This document shows positions 6,139 through 12,448 of a stretch of 14,017 nt of DNA, piece after piece (within the stretch, counting starts at the first letter, position 1; each line of letters starts with the position of its first letter). The stretch lies in assembly GCA_949299435.1 (NCBI GenBank), contig CASGAK010000026.1:1-14017 (forward strand), in the 5' to 3' direction. The notes under the pieces were generated by a model. The model did no database searches, was not told where the DNA came from, and saw nothing but the letters and a program-made list of their open reading frames with translations. The position numbers and the translations under genes are program-made. This DNA comes from an uncultured bacterium. Its GTDB lineage: Bacteria > Cyanobacteriota > Vampirovibrionia > Gastranaerophilales > Gastranaerophilaceae.

Positions 6139-7740
6139 ATGAACAAGTTTTTAATTGTACTTTTGACACTCTTATTTAATGTACAACACGCTAACGCAAT
6201 GAACGTGGATCAATTTATGGACAAACATATTGCTCCCATCTCAGATGCTGTAGCGAATTTAATTTTCTTTCCGGTTAAAATAGGCGGCTCAAGTTTGCCT
6301 GCAATTATATTTTGGATATTAATTGCCGGTATATTTTTCACTATATTTTTCAGAGGAATTTCAATATGGGGATTAAAACATGCGATTGATGTAGTTGCAA
6401 AACCTTCAGATAAATCTTCTGACGGTAATGGTGAAGTATCATCATTCCAGGCACTTGCAACAGCTTTGTCTGGTACAATCGGTATCGGAAGTATAGCAGG
6501 AGTTGCAATATCTATTTCGATTGGCGGACCTGGAGCTGCATTTTGGATTTTTGCAGGTGCAATTTTAGGAATGTCAATCAAGTTCGTAGAAGCCTCACTG
6601 GCTGTAAAGTATAGAAGATTTAACTTGGACGGCACAGTATCTGGCGGACCGATGCATTACATTGCTCATGGTCTGACCAGAAAGAAAATGAGATGGCTTG
6701 GTCAACCTTTGTCTGCAATTTTTGCAGTACTTTGTATCGGGGGTGCAATTTCTGGCGGAAATATGATTCAGGTCAACCAATCTGCTCACCAGTTGCTGTT
6801 AATTACCGGCGGAGAACACAGTTTTATGCATGGATACACTTGGGTATTCGGATTGTTGATTGCAGTGCTTGTGTGGCTTGCTGTTGTTGATGGGATTAAA
6901 AGTATATCTAAAGTTACAACAATCTTAGTGCCAACAATGTGTTTCTTATATATCGGTGCAGGTCTTATTGTAATTCTTGCAAACTTTATGCACATACCTC
7001 ATGCAATTGCACTTATCGTTCGTGAAGCATTCTCACCACACGCTGTCGCAGGCGGTGTGTTCGGAACTATTATCATAGGACTAAGACGTTCAGTTCAGTC
7101 AAATGAAGCAGGTACCGGTGCTGCTGCTATTGCTTATGCAACAGTTAAAACTAACGAGCCCGTATCTCAAGGGTTTGTCGCTCTACTAGAAACTCTTTTG
7201 ACAGGTATTTTATGTCTTTTAACTTCTTTTGCAATTGTATTTTCAGGAATTTTGGAACAAACTCAAGTCGGTAAAATTTCCGGTATTGAACTTGCAAGTT
7301 CAGCTTTTGAATCTGTAATTTCATTTTTCCCTTATATTTTATCAGTTGTAGTTATTTTATTTGCACTATCAACATTAATAAGCTGGGCATATTACGGACA
7401 AAAAGCATGGACATTCCTAGTAGGGGAAGGTCATAAGCGCAATTTGGCTTTTGATATTATTTATTGCGTATTTATCGTAATCGGTTCTGCAATGAATGTA
7501 GCTTCTGTTATCAACATTACAGACGCTATGATGATTGCAATGTCTGTTCCTAATATCATAGCTTTATATGTATTGGCTCCTGAAATTAAAAATGATTTAA
7601 AATTATACTGCAAAAATCATAATATCGGTAAATTTATCGTACCGGACTGGATTAAATCAGTAACTCCTGCGACAGTAACTGTAGCAGCAACAGTCGCAGA
7701 CTCAGAAAAAGGATCTTCATCATGTCAGACCAACAAATAA
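6139..7740 (+). CDS. AGCS-family sodium:alanine/amino-acid symporter
   Basis: Inner-membrane Na+-coupled transporter of the alanine/glycine:cation symporter family, 533 residues. A signal peptide ends at AxA (residues 18-20), as in the Gram-negative/cyanobacterial branch, and many hydrophobic helices follow. Family signatures: ALATALSGTIGIGSIAGVA (105-123), GGPGAAFW (129-136), SGGPMHYI (168-175) and SVQSNEAGTGAAAIA (318-332). The ATG has AAAGGAAG at 7-nt spacing. Odd: the family motif G-x-G-N-I-A-G-V has Ser118 instead of Asn. In the helix after QGFVALLE, the Asp-Thr I expect (FiDT...iCT) reads TG at 354-355. Substrate or ion coupling may differ from classical alanine/glycine carriers. The last 19 bp overlap the ACT-domain gene, so the two are translated from one message. 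Confidence 0.93.
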   Translation: MNKFLIVLLTLLFNVQHANAMNVDQFMDKHIAPISDAVANLIFFPVKIGGSSLPAIIFWILIAGIFFTIFFRGISIWGLKHAIDVVAKPSDKSSDGNGEVSSFQALATALSGTIGIGSIAGVAISISIGGPGAAFWIFAGAILGMSIKFVEASLAVKYRRFNLDGTVSGGPMHYIAHGLTRKKMRWLGQPLSAIFAVLCIGGAISGGNMIQVNQSAHQLLLITGGEHSFMHGYTWVFGLLIAVLVWLAVVDGIKSISKVTTILVPTMCFLYIGAGLIVILANFMHIPHAIALIVREAFSPHAVAGGVFGTIIIGLRRSVQSNEAGTGAAAIAYATVKTNEPVSQGFVALLETLLTGILCLLTSFAIVFSGILEQTQVGKISGIELASSAFESVISFFPYILSVVVILFALSTLISWAYYGQKAWTFLVGEGHKRNLAFDIIYCVFIVIGSAMNVASVINITDAMMIAMSVPNIIALYVLAPEIKNDLKLYCKNHNIGKFIVPDWIKSVTPATVTVAATVADSEKGSSSCQTNK

Positions 7741-8000
7741 TAATTACAGTATCAGGCGTCGACAAAGTCGGTATTGTTGCAAAAGTTGCAACAGTTATGG
7801 CGGAGTATGAAGTCAATATTGAAGATATAAAACAAACTCTCATGCAAGGACATTTCGTAATGTTTATGCTGGGCAATATAGAAAAATCAAAATATTCATT
7901 CAAAGAAATTAAAGAAGCTCTCACAAATGCAGGCAAAGAACTTAATATGGAAATATGGGTTCAACGAAAAGAAATTTTTGATAACATGCATAACTTATAA
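7722..8000 (+). CDS. Small stand-alone ACT-domain protein (UPF0237 type)
   Basis: 92 residues forming one ACT domain, a fold that binds amino acids and works as an allosteric sensor. The sequence follows the UPF0237 pattern: ITVSGVDKVGIVAKV (first strand and ligand loop with Gly), an NIEDI turn, then QTLMQGHFVMFML, and an ending around IWVQRKEIFDNMH. ATG 7722 is supported by AAAAAGGA (7706-7713) at 8-nt spacing inside the end of the symporter gene; the 19-bp overlap implies translational coupling. Being tied to an amino-acid symporter suggests it senses the imported amino acid, but this is inference: UPF0237 proteins have no settled function that I know. A rho-independent terminator follows. 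Confidence 0.92.
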   Translation: MSDQQIIITVSGVDKVGIVAKVATVMAEYEVNIEDIKQTLMQGHFVMFMLGNIEKSKYSFKEIKEALTNAGKELNMEIWVQRKEIFDNMHNL

Positions 8001-8038
8001 AAAACTTTAAAAACCAACCTTTCTTGTTTACTGAAAAT

Positions 8039-8074
8039 AACACCGATATTAAAAAAATTATCGGTGTTGTTTTT
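8039..8074 (+). terminator. Rho-independent terminator after the ACT-domain gene
   Basis: AACACCGATA (8039-8048) pairs perfectly with TATCGGTGTT (8059-8068) over 10 bp around an A-rich loop, followed by GTTTTT. It lies 38 bp after the stop and closes the symporter/ACT operon. Confidence 0.9.
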
Positions 8075-8085
8075 CTTGAAATCAA

Positions 8086-8094
8086 TGCTATAAT
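8086..8094 (+). promoter_or_regulatory. Extended -10 promoter of the GH57 gene
   Basis: TGCTATAAT is a perfect extended -10 (TG, one base, TATAAT). TTGTTT at 8067-8072 is a weak -35 at 16-bp spacing and overlaps the upstream terminator's T-run. Transcription should start near 8101, giving a leader of about 23 nt that includes GGAG (8107-8110). Confidence 0.65.
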
Positions 8095-8123
8095 AATTTT
8101 ACAGTCGGAGTTAAGTTAAGCGT

Positions 8124-10355
8124 ATGATGAGTCAAACTAAAAAACTATCTATAGCATTCTACTGGCACTTCCATCAGCCTGTATATCAGCTTACTCCTGA
8201 CGGAGATTATCTGATGCCTTGGGTAAGACTTCATGCTGTAAAAGATTACCTTGAAATGGTCACTATCCTTGATAAATTTAAAAAAATTAAACTTAACTTT
8301 AATTTGGTCCCTGTACTTTTAGATGCTTTTATTGATTATGGAGAAAATAATATACATGATTTGCATTCCAGAATTACTGTAAAAGATGTCAGCGAATTAA
8401 GTAATGACGATAAAGAATTTATTTTAAACAACTTTTTTGATGCAAATTATCAGAACATGATTTTTCCTTTTGAAGAATACAACCGACTTTATCAAAAAAG
8501 AATAGCAAATCCTGATTGCTCTTTAGATTTATTTACTAACCAAGAGTATTCTGATCTTATGGCTCTATTTAATTTAGCTTGGTTTGATCCCACTCATAAA
8601 AGTAAATATCCATTACTAAAAAAACTTTTCAAAAAAGGGAAAAATTATACACTTGAAGACAGAGAAAATATAATTGAAATTCAACGGGATATAATAAGAA
8701 AAATTATTCCAACATATAAAAAGTTTTTGAAAAAAGGTCAGATTGAAATTACAACAAGTCCTTATTATCACCCAATTTTACCTATCTTAATTGATATTAA
8801 CGGAATAAAAAAAACATTCAATGATGATTTACCGATTGATTTAAAAATGGGACTTGATGCTAAAATCCAAACTAAATTTGCACTTGATAGAATAGAGGAT
8901 CTTTTTGGCAAAAGACCTAAAGGTATTTGGCCATCAGAGCATTGCGTAAGTCCTAAAACACTTGATATGCTGAATGATTTGGGGGTTAAATGGACCATTT
9001 CAGATGAGGGGGTATTATCAAACAGTATTGATTTTGAATTTGTAAGAGATTTTAAAGGTTATTTGGAGGATCCGTATCATCTTTTAAAATCCTATGAATA
9101 TAAAAATGGTATGAAAATGATATTTAGAGATGCAGTAATACCCAATTTAATCAGTTTTGAATATCCAAACCATGACGCCATTTTAGCTGCAAACGATTTG
9201 TATGACAGAATAAAAGTCGCTCAAGGTAAGCTCCTATCTTCTCCAGACGAGAACCATCTTTTAACCATAGCAATGGACGGTGAAAACTGTTGGGAAAATT
9301 ACGCTCAAAACGGATTTATTTTCATAAAAACTTTATACAAACTTATTGAAGATGATAAAAGTCTTGAAACTGTATTAATTTCTGATTATTTGGAAAAAGA
9401 AAATCATCATAAACCTTTAAAAAAACTGTACGCTGGCTCTTGGATTAACAGGAATTTTAAACTTTGGATAGATGAGCCTTTAAAAAATCTTGCTTGGAGT
9501 TATTTAAAACGCGTAAGAGATGATTTTTCTAAGTTTGTAAAAGAGAACCCGCTTAACCCGAATATAGAAGCTGCAAGAAAAGAGTTGTTTATATGTGAGG
9601 GTAGTGATTGGTTTTGGTGGTATGGAGAGCCAAACGATTCAGGAAGAGATAATATTTTTGACTATTTATTCAGAGAACATTTGAAAAATATTTATTTATG
9701 CTTCAACTTGGAACCTCCTAAATATTTGGATATACCATTAATTTCAGCAATAACAAAGCCTTCAAGATATCCTAAAGGTGAAATTACACCGACAATGACG
9801 GGAAATGATAGTAAAGATGATTCTTGGCTTAATGCAGGCTGTATTGACATTCCTGACGGACCACTGTTAAGTGAGTCTAAATTCTTTGACAGAATCTGTT
9901 TTGGATATGACAAAGACAATCTTTATTTTAGATTATACGTCAATGAATATATTCAAAATAACCCTGAGTTAAATGAAAAAACTTTTCAAATTTATATTTA
10001 TTTAAGAAATGCTGATAGAAAATTGGCTTTATCTCCCGTAAGATTGATAAATAAAACTGAAAATATTTTACCAATATCAAAAGAAAAATTTCATAATGAA
10101 ATTCAAATCGCTATACAAAACAATCAAGTACAGTTTTTAAGATTGATTAAAGCTATTCCTAATAATTTATGGGTACTACAAAGCACAAAAGATATTAAAT
10201 CCGTATATGACAATGTAATTGATATAAGTATCCCATTTAACTTAATAGATATTGATTTTGGCGAAACCGTAGAATTTTGTTTTGTGAACGCTAACTATGG
10301 TATAAAAGATTTCTTCATACCGAATGATATGTTATTAAATATTAGACGAGAATAA
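8124..10355 (+). CDS. Glycoside hydrolase family 57 alpha-glucan enzyme
   Basis: 743 residues, the size of the GH57 proteins annotated as amylases or amylopullulanases in cyanobacteria and other bacteria. GH57 enzymes hydrolyse or rearrange alpha-glucans such as starch and glycogen with retention. Motifs: WHFHQP (14-19); SPYYHPILP (212-220); IWPSEHCVSP (268-277) with the likely nucleophile Glu272; and IAMDGENCWENY (382-393) with the likely acid/base Asp385. A helical segment AGSWINRNFKLWID (437-450) and EGSDWFWWYGEP (492-503) follow. The last ~180 residues look like a beta-sandwich appendage. No signal peptide, so intracellular glycogen-type substrates are favoured. ATG 8124 or 8127 could start; the GGAG lies 13-16 nt away, which is long. 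Whether it is a hydrolase, branching enzyme or glucanotransferase cannot be read from the motifs. It stands alone behind its own promoter. Confidence 0.93.
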   Translation: MMSQTKKLSIAFYWHFHQPVYQLTPDGDYLMPWVRLHAVKDYLEMVTILDKFKKIKLNFNLVPVLLDAFIDYGENNIHDLHSRITVKDVSELSNDDKEFILNNFFDANYQNMIFPFEEYNRLYQKRIANPDCSLDLFTNQEYSDLMALFNLAWFDPTHKSKYPLLKKLFKKGKNYTLEDRENIIEIQRDIIRKIIPTYKKFLKKGQIEITTSPYYHPILPILIDINGIKKTFNDDLPIDLKMGLDAKIQTKFALDRIEDLFGKRPKGIWPSEHCVSPKTLDMLNDLGVKWTISDEGVLSNSIDFEFVRDFKGYLEDPYHLLKSYEYKNGMKMIFRDAVIPNLISFEYPNHDAILAANDLYDRIKVAQGKLLSSPDENHLLTIAMDGENCWENYAQNGFIFIKTLYKLIEDDKSLETVLISDYLEKENHHKPLKKLYAGSWINRNFKLWIDEPLKNLAWSYLKRVRDDFSKFVKENPLNPNIEAARKELFICEGSDWFWWYGEPNDSGRDNIFDYLFREHLKNIYLCFNLEPPKYLDIPLISAITKPSRYPKGEITPTMTGNDSKDDSWLNAGCIDIPDGPLLSESKFFDRICFGYDKDNLYFRLYVNEYIQNNPELNEKTFQIYIYLRNADRKLALSPVRLINKTENILPISKEKFHNEIQIAIQNNQVQFLRLIKAIPNNLWVLQSTKDIKSVYDNVIDISIPFNLIDIDFGETVEFCFVNANYGIKDFFIPNDMLLNIRRE

Positions 10356-10446
10356 TTTATTAAAATTTGTAAAAAACAAGCATAAAAAGATAAAGTTTTT
10401 TAATTTTGAGCCGTTAGAAAACAAATAGAAAATAAAGGATTAAGAT

Positions 10447-10635
10447 ATGACAGACTTGTATTCAGATTATTCAAATAATAAAGGAACTCCTCAACTGGAT
10501 AAGGATTACTGGAAAAATCAAAAAAACAAAACTGATAAACAAGAAAATTATAATCTGTTCGACAACTTAATTAAAACAAATTTTGATATAGAAAACTTAA
10601 AAAGCATATCCGTTTTCAAATCCAAAGAAAAATAA
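10447..10635 (+). CDS. Unknown 62-residue hydrophilic protein
   Basis: I do not recognise this protein. It is supported by ATG 10447 with AAAGGA (10434-10439) at 7-nt spacing and by a hairpin starting right at the stop codon. The product is rich in Lys, Asn, Asp and Tyr, has no hydrophobic segment or cysteine, and looks mostly disordered in residues 1-35, followed by a short helical stretch (LFDNLIKTNFDIENLK). It follows GH57 by 91 bp without a convincing terminator between them, so it may be co-transcribed. No function is proposed. Confidence 0.6.
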   Translation: MTDLYSDYSNNKGTPQLDKDYWKNQKNKTDKQENYNLFDNLIKTNFDIENLKSISVFKSKEK

Positions 10636-10665
10636 AAAAGACCTATTTTTACAAATAGGTCTTTT
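10636..10665. terminator. Hairpin at the end of the 62-residue gene
   Basis: AAAAGACCTATTT (10636-10648) pairs with AAATAGGTCTTTT (10653-10665) around the 4-nt loop TTAC. On the + strand only four Ts end the stem; on the - strand the run is longer, so it may work in both directions and also back up dut termination. Confidence 0.75.
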
Positions 10666-10741
10666 AAAGTTAAACAAAACTTTGCTAATTTTACTCTAAT
10701 TTAGAATATCACTTTTAGCTATGATATCGGATATGATACTC

Positions 10742-10777
10742 AAAAATTCCTTTTAAATTCTTTATCACGGAATTTTT
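10742..10777 (-). terminator. Rho-independent terminator of dut
   Basis: On the - strand AAAAATTCC (revcomp of 10769-10777) pairs with GGAATTTTT (revcomp of 10742-10750) over 9 bp with an 18-nt loop. It begins 9 nt after the dut stop and ends in five Ts. The stem is AT-rich and the loop long, so strength is moderate. Confidence 0.6.
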
Positions 10778-10785
10778 AAGACAAA

Positions 10786-11223
10786 CTATTTACCTGTAGA
10801 GCCGAATCCCCCAGCACCTCTTGCTGTTTCTGTAAGTTCAGAAACAACTTCAATATCTGCCTGCTCAACTTTTGCAATAATCATTTGAGCAATTCTCTCT
10901 TGAGGCTGAATAGTATAACTTTCATTAGAAAGATTTACAACAGGGACACATACTTCCCCTCTATAATCTTCATCAATGGTACCAACACAATTAATCAGCG
11001 AAATACCATGTTTTATAGATAGACCTGAACGTGGTCTGATTTGAGCTTCATAACCGTGCTCTAACTCAATCTTAATCCCTGTAGGGATTAAAGCTCTTTC
11101 TAAAGACTTTAAAGTAATCGGCTCTTCTATAGCTGCTGATAAGTCCATACCTGCAGCACCTGCTGTCTTATATTCCGGCAGACATTTATTATGTGGTAAT
11201 CTTTCTATTTTCAATATTGTCAT
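10786..11223 (-). CDS. dut: Deoxyuridine 5'-triphosphate nucleotidohydrolase (trimeric dUTPase)
   Basis: Hydrolyses dUTP to dUMP and pyrophosphate, keeping uracil out of DNA and supplying dUMP for thymidylate synthesis. All five motifs of the homotrimeric family are present: AAGMDLSAA (motif 1), RPRSGLSIKHGI (2), VGTIDEDYRGEV with the catalytic Asp in GTIDEDYRG (3), PQERIAQMI (4) and the C-terminal RGAGGFGSTGK arm (5). The length (145 residues) is normal. The start is ATG 11223: GAGGAG (11231-11236 on this strand) stands at an ideal 7 nt, whereas the in-frame GTG two codons upstream would sit on the ribosome site. The gene is divergent from the heptad-repeat mini-gene and has its own terminator. 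Confidence 0.97.
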   Translation of the reverse strand: MTILKIERLPHNKCLPEYKTAGAAGMDLSAAIEEPITLKSLERALIPTGIKIELEHGYEAQIRPRSGLSIKHGISLINCVGTIDEDYRGEVCVPVVNLSNESYTIQPQERIAQMIIAKVEQADIEVVSELTETARGAGGFGSTGK

Positions 11224-11276
11224 ATTCACTCTCCTCTTTTAATTAATGATAATGCAGAAGATTTATTTTTAAAAAA

Positions 11277-11290
11277 ACATTAAATAATGT
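11277..11290. promoter_or_regulatory. 14-bp perfect palindrome between dut and the mini-gene
   Basis: ACATTA and TAATGT are perfect inverted arms around AA, in the 145-bp divergent spacer about 55 bp upstream of dut. It could be an operator for a dimeric regulator, but such palindromes arise easily in AT-rich DNA. Confidence 0.3.
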
Positions 11291-11368
11291 AACAAAAAAT
11301 AATAACCGTGAAATCGAGGTTTAATAAAATACTTTATATATATACCAGATTTGAGAGAGGAGCTTTGT

Positions 11369-11596
11369 ATGAATAATATTTTACACAATACAGCTATTAC
11401 TAATGTTATTAAATTTTTAGAAAAATGTTTTTCACAATACGTTATTCCAACCGTACAAGAACATGATAATGAGTCAAAAAATATAATTCAGTTTGAATTA
11501 CCTGAAATTACAATGGAATTTACAGATATTGAACTTGAAATAAAAGATATAACTTTAGACTTTGTAGAAATACCCCTACCTGCAATTGCTGCTTAG
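11369..11596 (+). CDS. Unknown 75-residue acidic protein with 7-residue tandem repeats
   Basis: I do not recognise this protein. ATG 11369 has AGGAG (11358-11362) at 6-nt spacing; an in-frame TTG at 11351 overlaps the ribosome site and is rejected. Residues 1-30 look like a helix (NVIKFLEKCFSQYV). From residue 39 the chain consists of five consecutive 7-residue units: IIQFELP, EITMEFT, DIELEIK, DITLDFV and EIPLPAI, consensus acidic-Ile-x-hydrophobic-acidic-hydrophobic-x. The alternating pattern suggests amphipathic beta-strands rather than a coiled coil. The repeat part is strongly acidic. No signal peptide is seen. A strong hairpin terminator follows at 11671, and a divergent dut gene lies upstream. 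It could be a surface or assembly peptide, or a small inhibitor-like protein; neither is supported beyond composition. Confidence 0.7.
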   Translation: MNNILHNTAITNVIKFLEKCFSQYVIPTVQEHDNESKNIIQFELPEITMEFTDIELEIKDITLDFVEIPLPAIAA

Positions 11597-11670
11597 TTTT
11601 ATATAAAATAAAAACTACTTACTCATTAATTTAGTTCGCACTAAGCCGCAAAACTATATGATATGTGAAT

Positions 11671-11707
11671 AAAAATTCCGCTATAAAAAACAGTAGCGGA
11701 ATTTTTT
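11671..11707. terminator. Bidirectional terminator between convergent small genes
   Basis: AAAAATTCCGCTA (11671-11683) pairs perfectly with TAGCGGAATTTTT (11694-11706) over 13 bp with a 10-nt loop. T-runs lie on both sides, so it can end the + strand mini-gene and the - strand 157-residue gene, whose stop is 10 bp away. Confidence 0.9.
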
Positions 11708-11716
11708 ATAAAATAC

Positions 11717-12190
11717 TTATTCATTTTTAAATAGAGCTTTAATTTTTTCCAAAACTGAGGGTTTTTTATTCCCAACCTTATGCGATTGGTAGTTGGCAAT
11801 ATCTTCAGCAAGTGCGAGTAATATACCTTTATTTCCATAAGTTTCAGAAGATAATCTGTCACTTTCTCTTATAAGGGTTTTAACCCCTAATTGTCTGAAC
11901 AAATTTCTATTTCGCATTAATAGAATTTCTTCATAATACTTGCCGTTATTTTTTTTGTTAATTATAGAATTAACAATATTCCATTTTTGTCCGTTCATAC
12001 TTACTGATATTTTAGAATCCTCTATAAAAATATCAGAAGCTAAATTACTACACTGTCTTTGAATATATTGCTCTGCAGCTTGCGGGTTATCTTTAAATAC
12101 TTCTTTAAAAAATTTTTTACCACTATTATTAAACTTCACAGCCATGGCAAAAGAGGGTGAGTTGCTTACTCTTGGGGTAATACTTTTCAT
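11717..12190 (-). CDS. Unknown 157-residue protein with SPSFAMAVKF leader
   Basis: I do not recognise this protein. The start ATG 12190 has AAGGAAGA at about 5-nt spacing and a good promoter upstream. The first ~20 residues are polar and low in complexity and contain SPSFAMAVKF (11-20). I recall similar N-terminal leaders (PSFGMAL-like) on many uncharacterised Gastranaerophilales proteins, but cannot verify that here. The rest is helical-looking and basic: KKFFKEVFKDNPQAAEQYI, a short strand pair DSKISVSMNGQKW, LMRNRNLFRQLGVKTL, and a basic tail. No hydrophobic signal core, metal knuckle or catalytic motif is visible. It stands alone between terminators. Confidence 0.75.
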   Translation of the reverse strand: MKSITPRVSNSPSFAMAVKFNNSGKKFFKEVFKDNPQAAEQYIQRQCSNLASDIFIEDSKISVSMNGQKWNIVNSIINKKNNGKYYEEILLMRNRNLFRQLGVKTLIRESDRLSSETYGNKGILLALAEDIANYQSHKVGNKKPSVLEKIKALFKNE

Positions 12191-12224
12191 AACTATCTTC
12201 CTTAATACACTATTCTTCAGTTAA

Positions 12225-12254
12225 ATTATACCACTTAATTTTTTTCACAATCAA
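12225..12254 (-). promoter_or_regulatory. Promoter of the 157-residue gene
   Basis: On the - strand, TTGATT (revcomp of 12249-12254) and a perfect TATAAT (revcomp of 12225-12230) are separated by 18 bp, 34 bp upstream of the ATG. This is one of the best sigma-70-type promoters in the window. Confidence 0.65.
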
Positions 12255-12374
12255 GGTTTTTGATAAATTTTAATGAAAATTATAAAATATAATTCAAAAT
12301 CAGTTTCGTACTACTTACATATCAACTATAAAATCCAGCTTCTTTTCTTTATCCCAGGAATTTTCATTTATACA

Positions 12375-12403
12375 AAAAAGATAGACTTAAAGTCTATCTT
12401 TTT
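12375..12403 (-). terminator. Rho-independent terminator of alaS
   Basis: A nearly continuous dyad, AAAAAGATAGACTT / AAGTCTATCTTTTT, is centred near 12389. On the - strand it ends in six Ts, 45 nt after the alaS stop. A wider pair, TATACAAAA (12369-12377) and TTTTGTATA (12433-12441), flanks it and could form an alternative structure. The rest of the 12191-12448 spacer holds the promoter above and nothing else I can support. Confidence 0.85.
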
Positions 12404-12448
12404 AAATTATTTTTTATATTTCTATCCTAATCTTTTGTATAAAAGGAT

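Noticed and set aside
6210..6635. 141-residue - strand open frame inside the symporter gene
   Set aside because: Antisense to clearly conserved AGCS motifs; Pro/Ile/Ala-rich shadow composition and no start signal.
10371..10401. Hairpin after the GH57 gene (AAAAAAC ... GTTTTTT)
   Set aside because: The pairing is almost entirely A-T with a 17-nt loop, so too weak to call a terminator in this AT-rich spacer.
11224..11229. GTG start two codons upstream for dut
   Set aside because: It would leave only 1 nt between GAGGAG and the start codon; ATG 11223 has ideal spacing.
11351..11368. TTG start for the heptad-repeat protein
   Set aside because: The extra codons coincide with the ribosome-binding site GAGAGGAG; ATG 11369 is the natural start.
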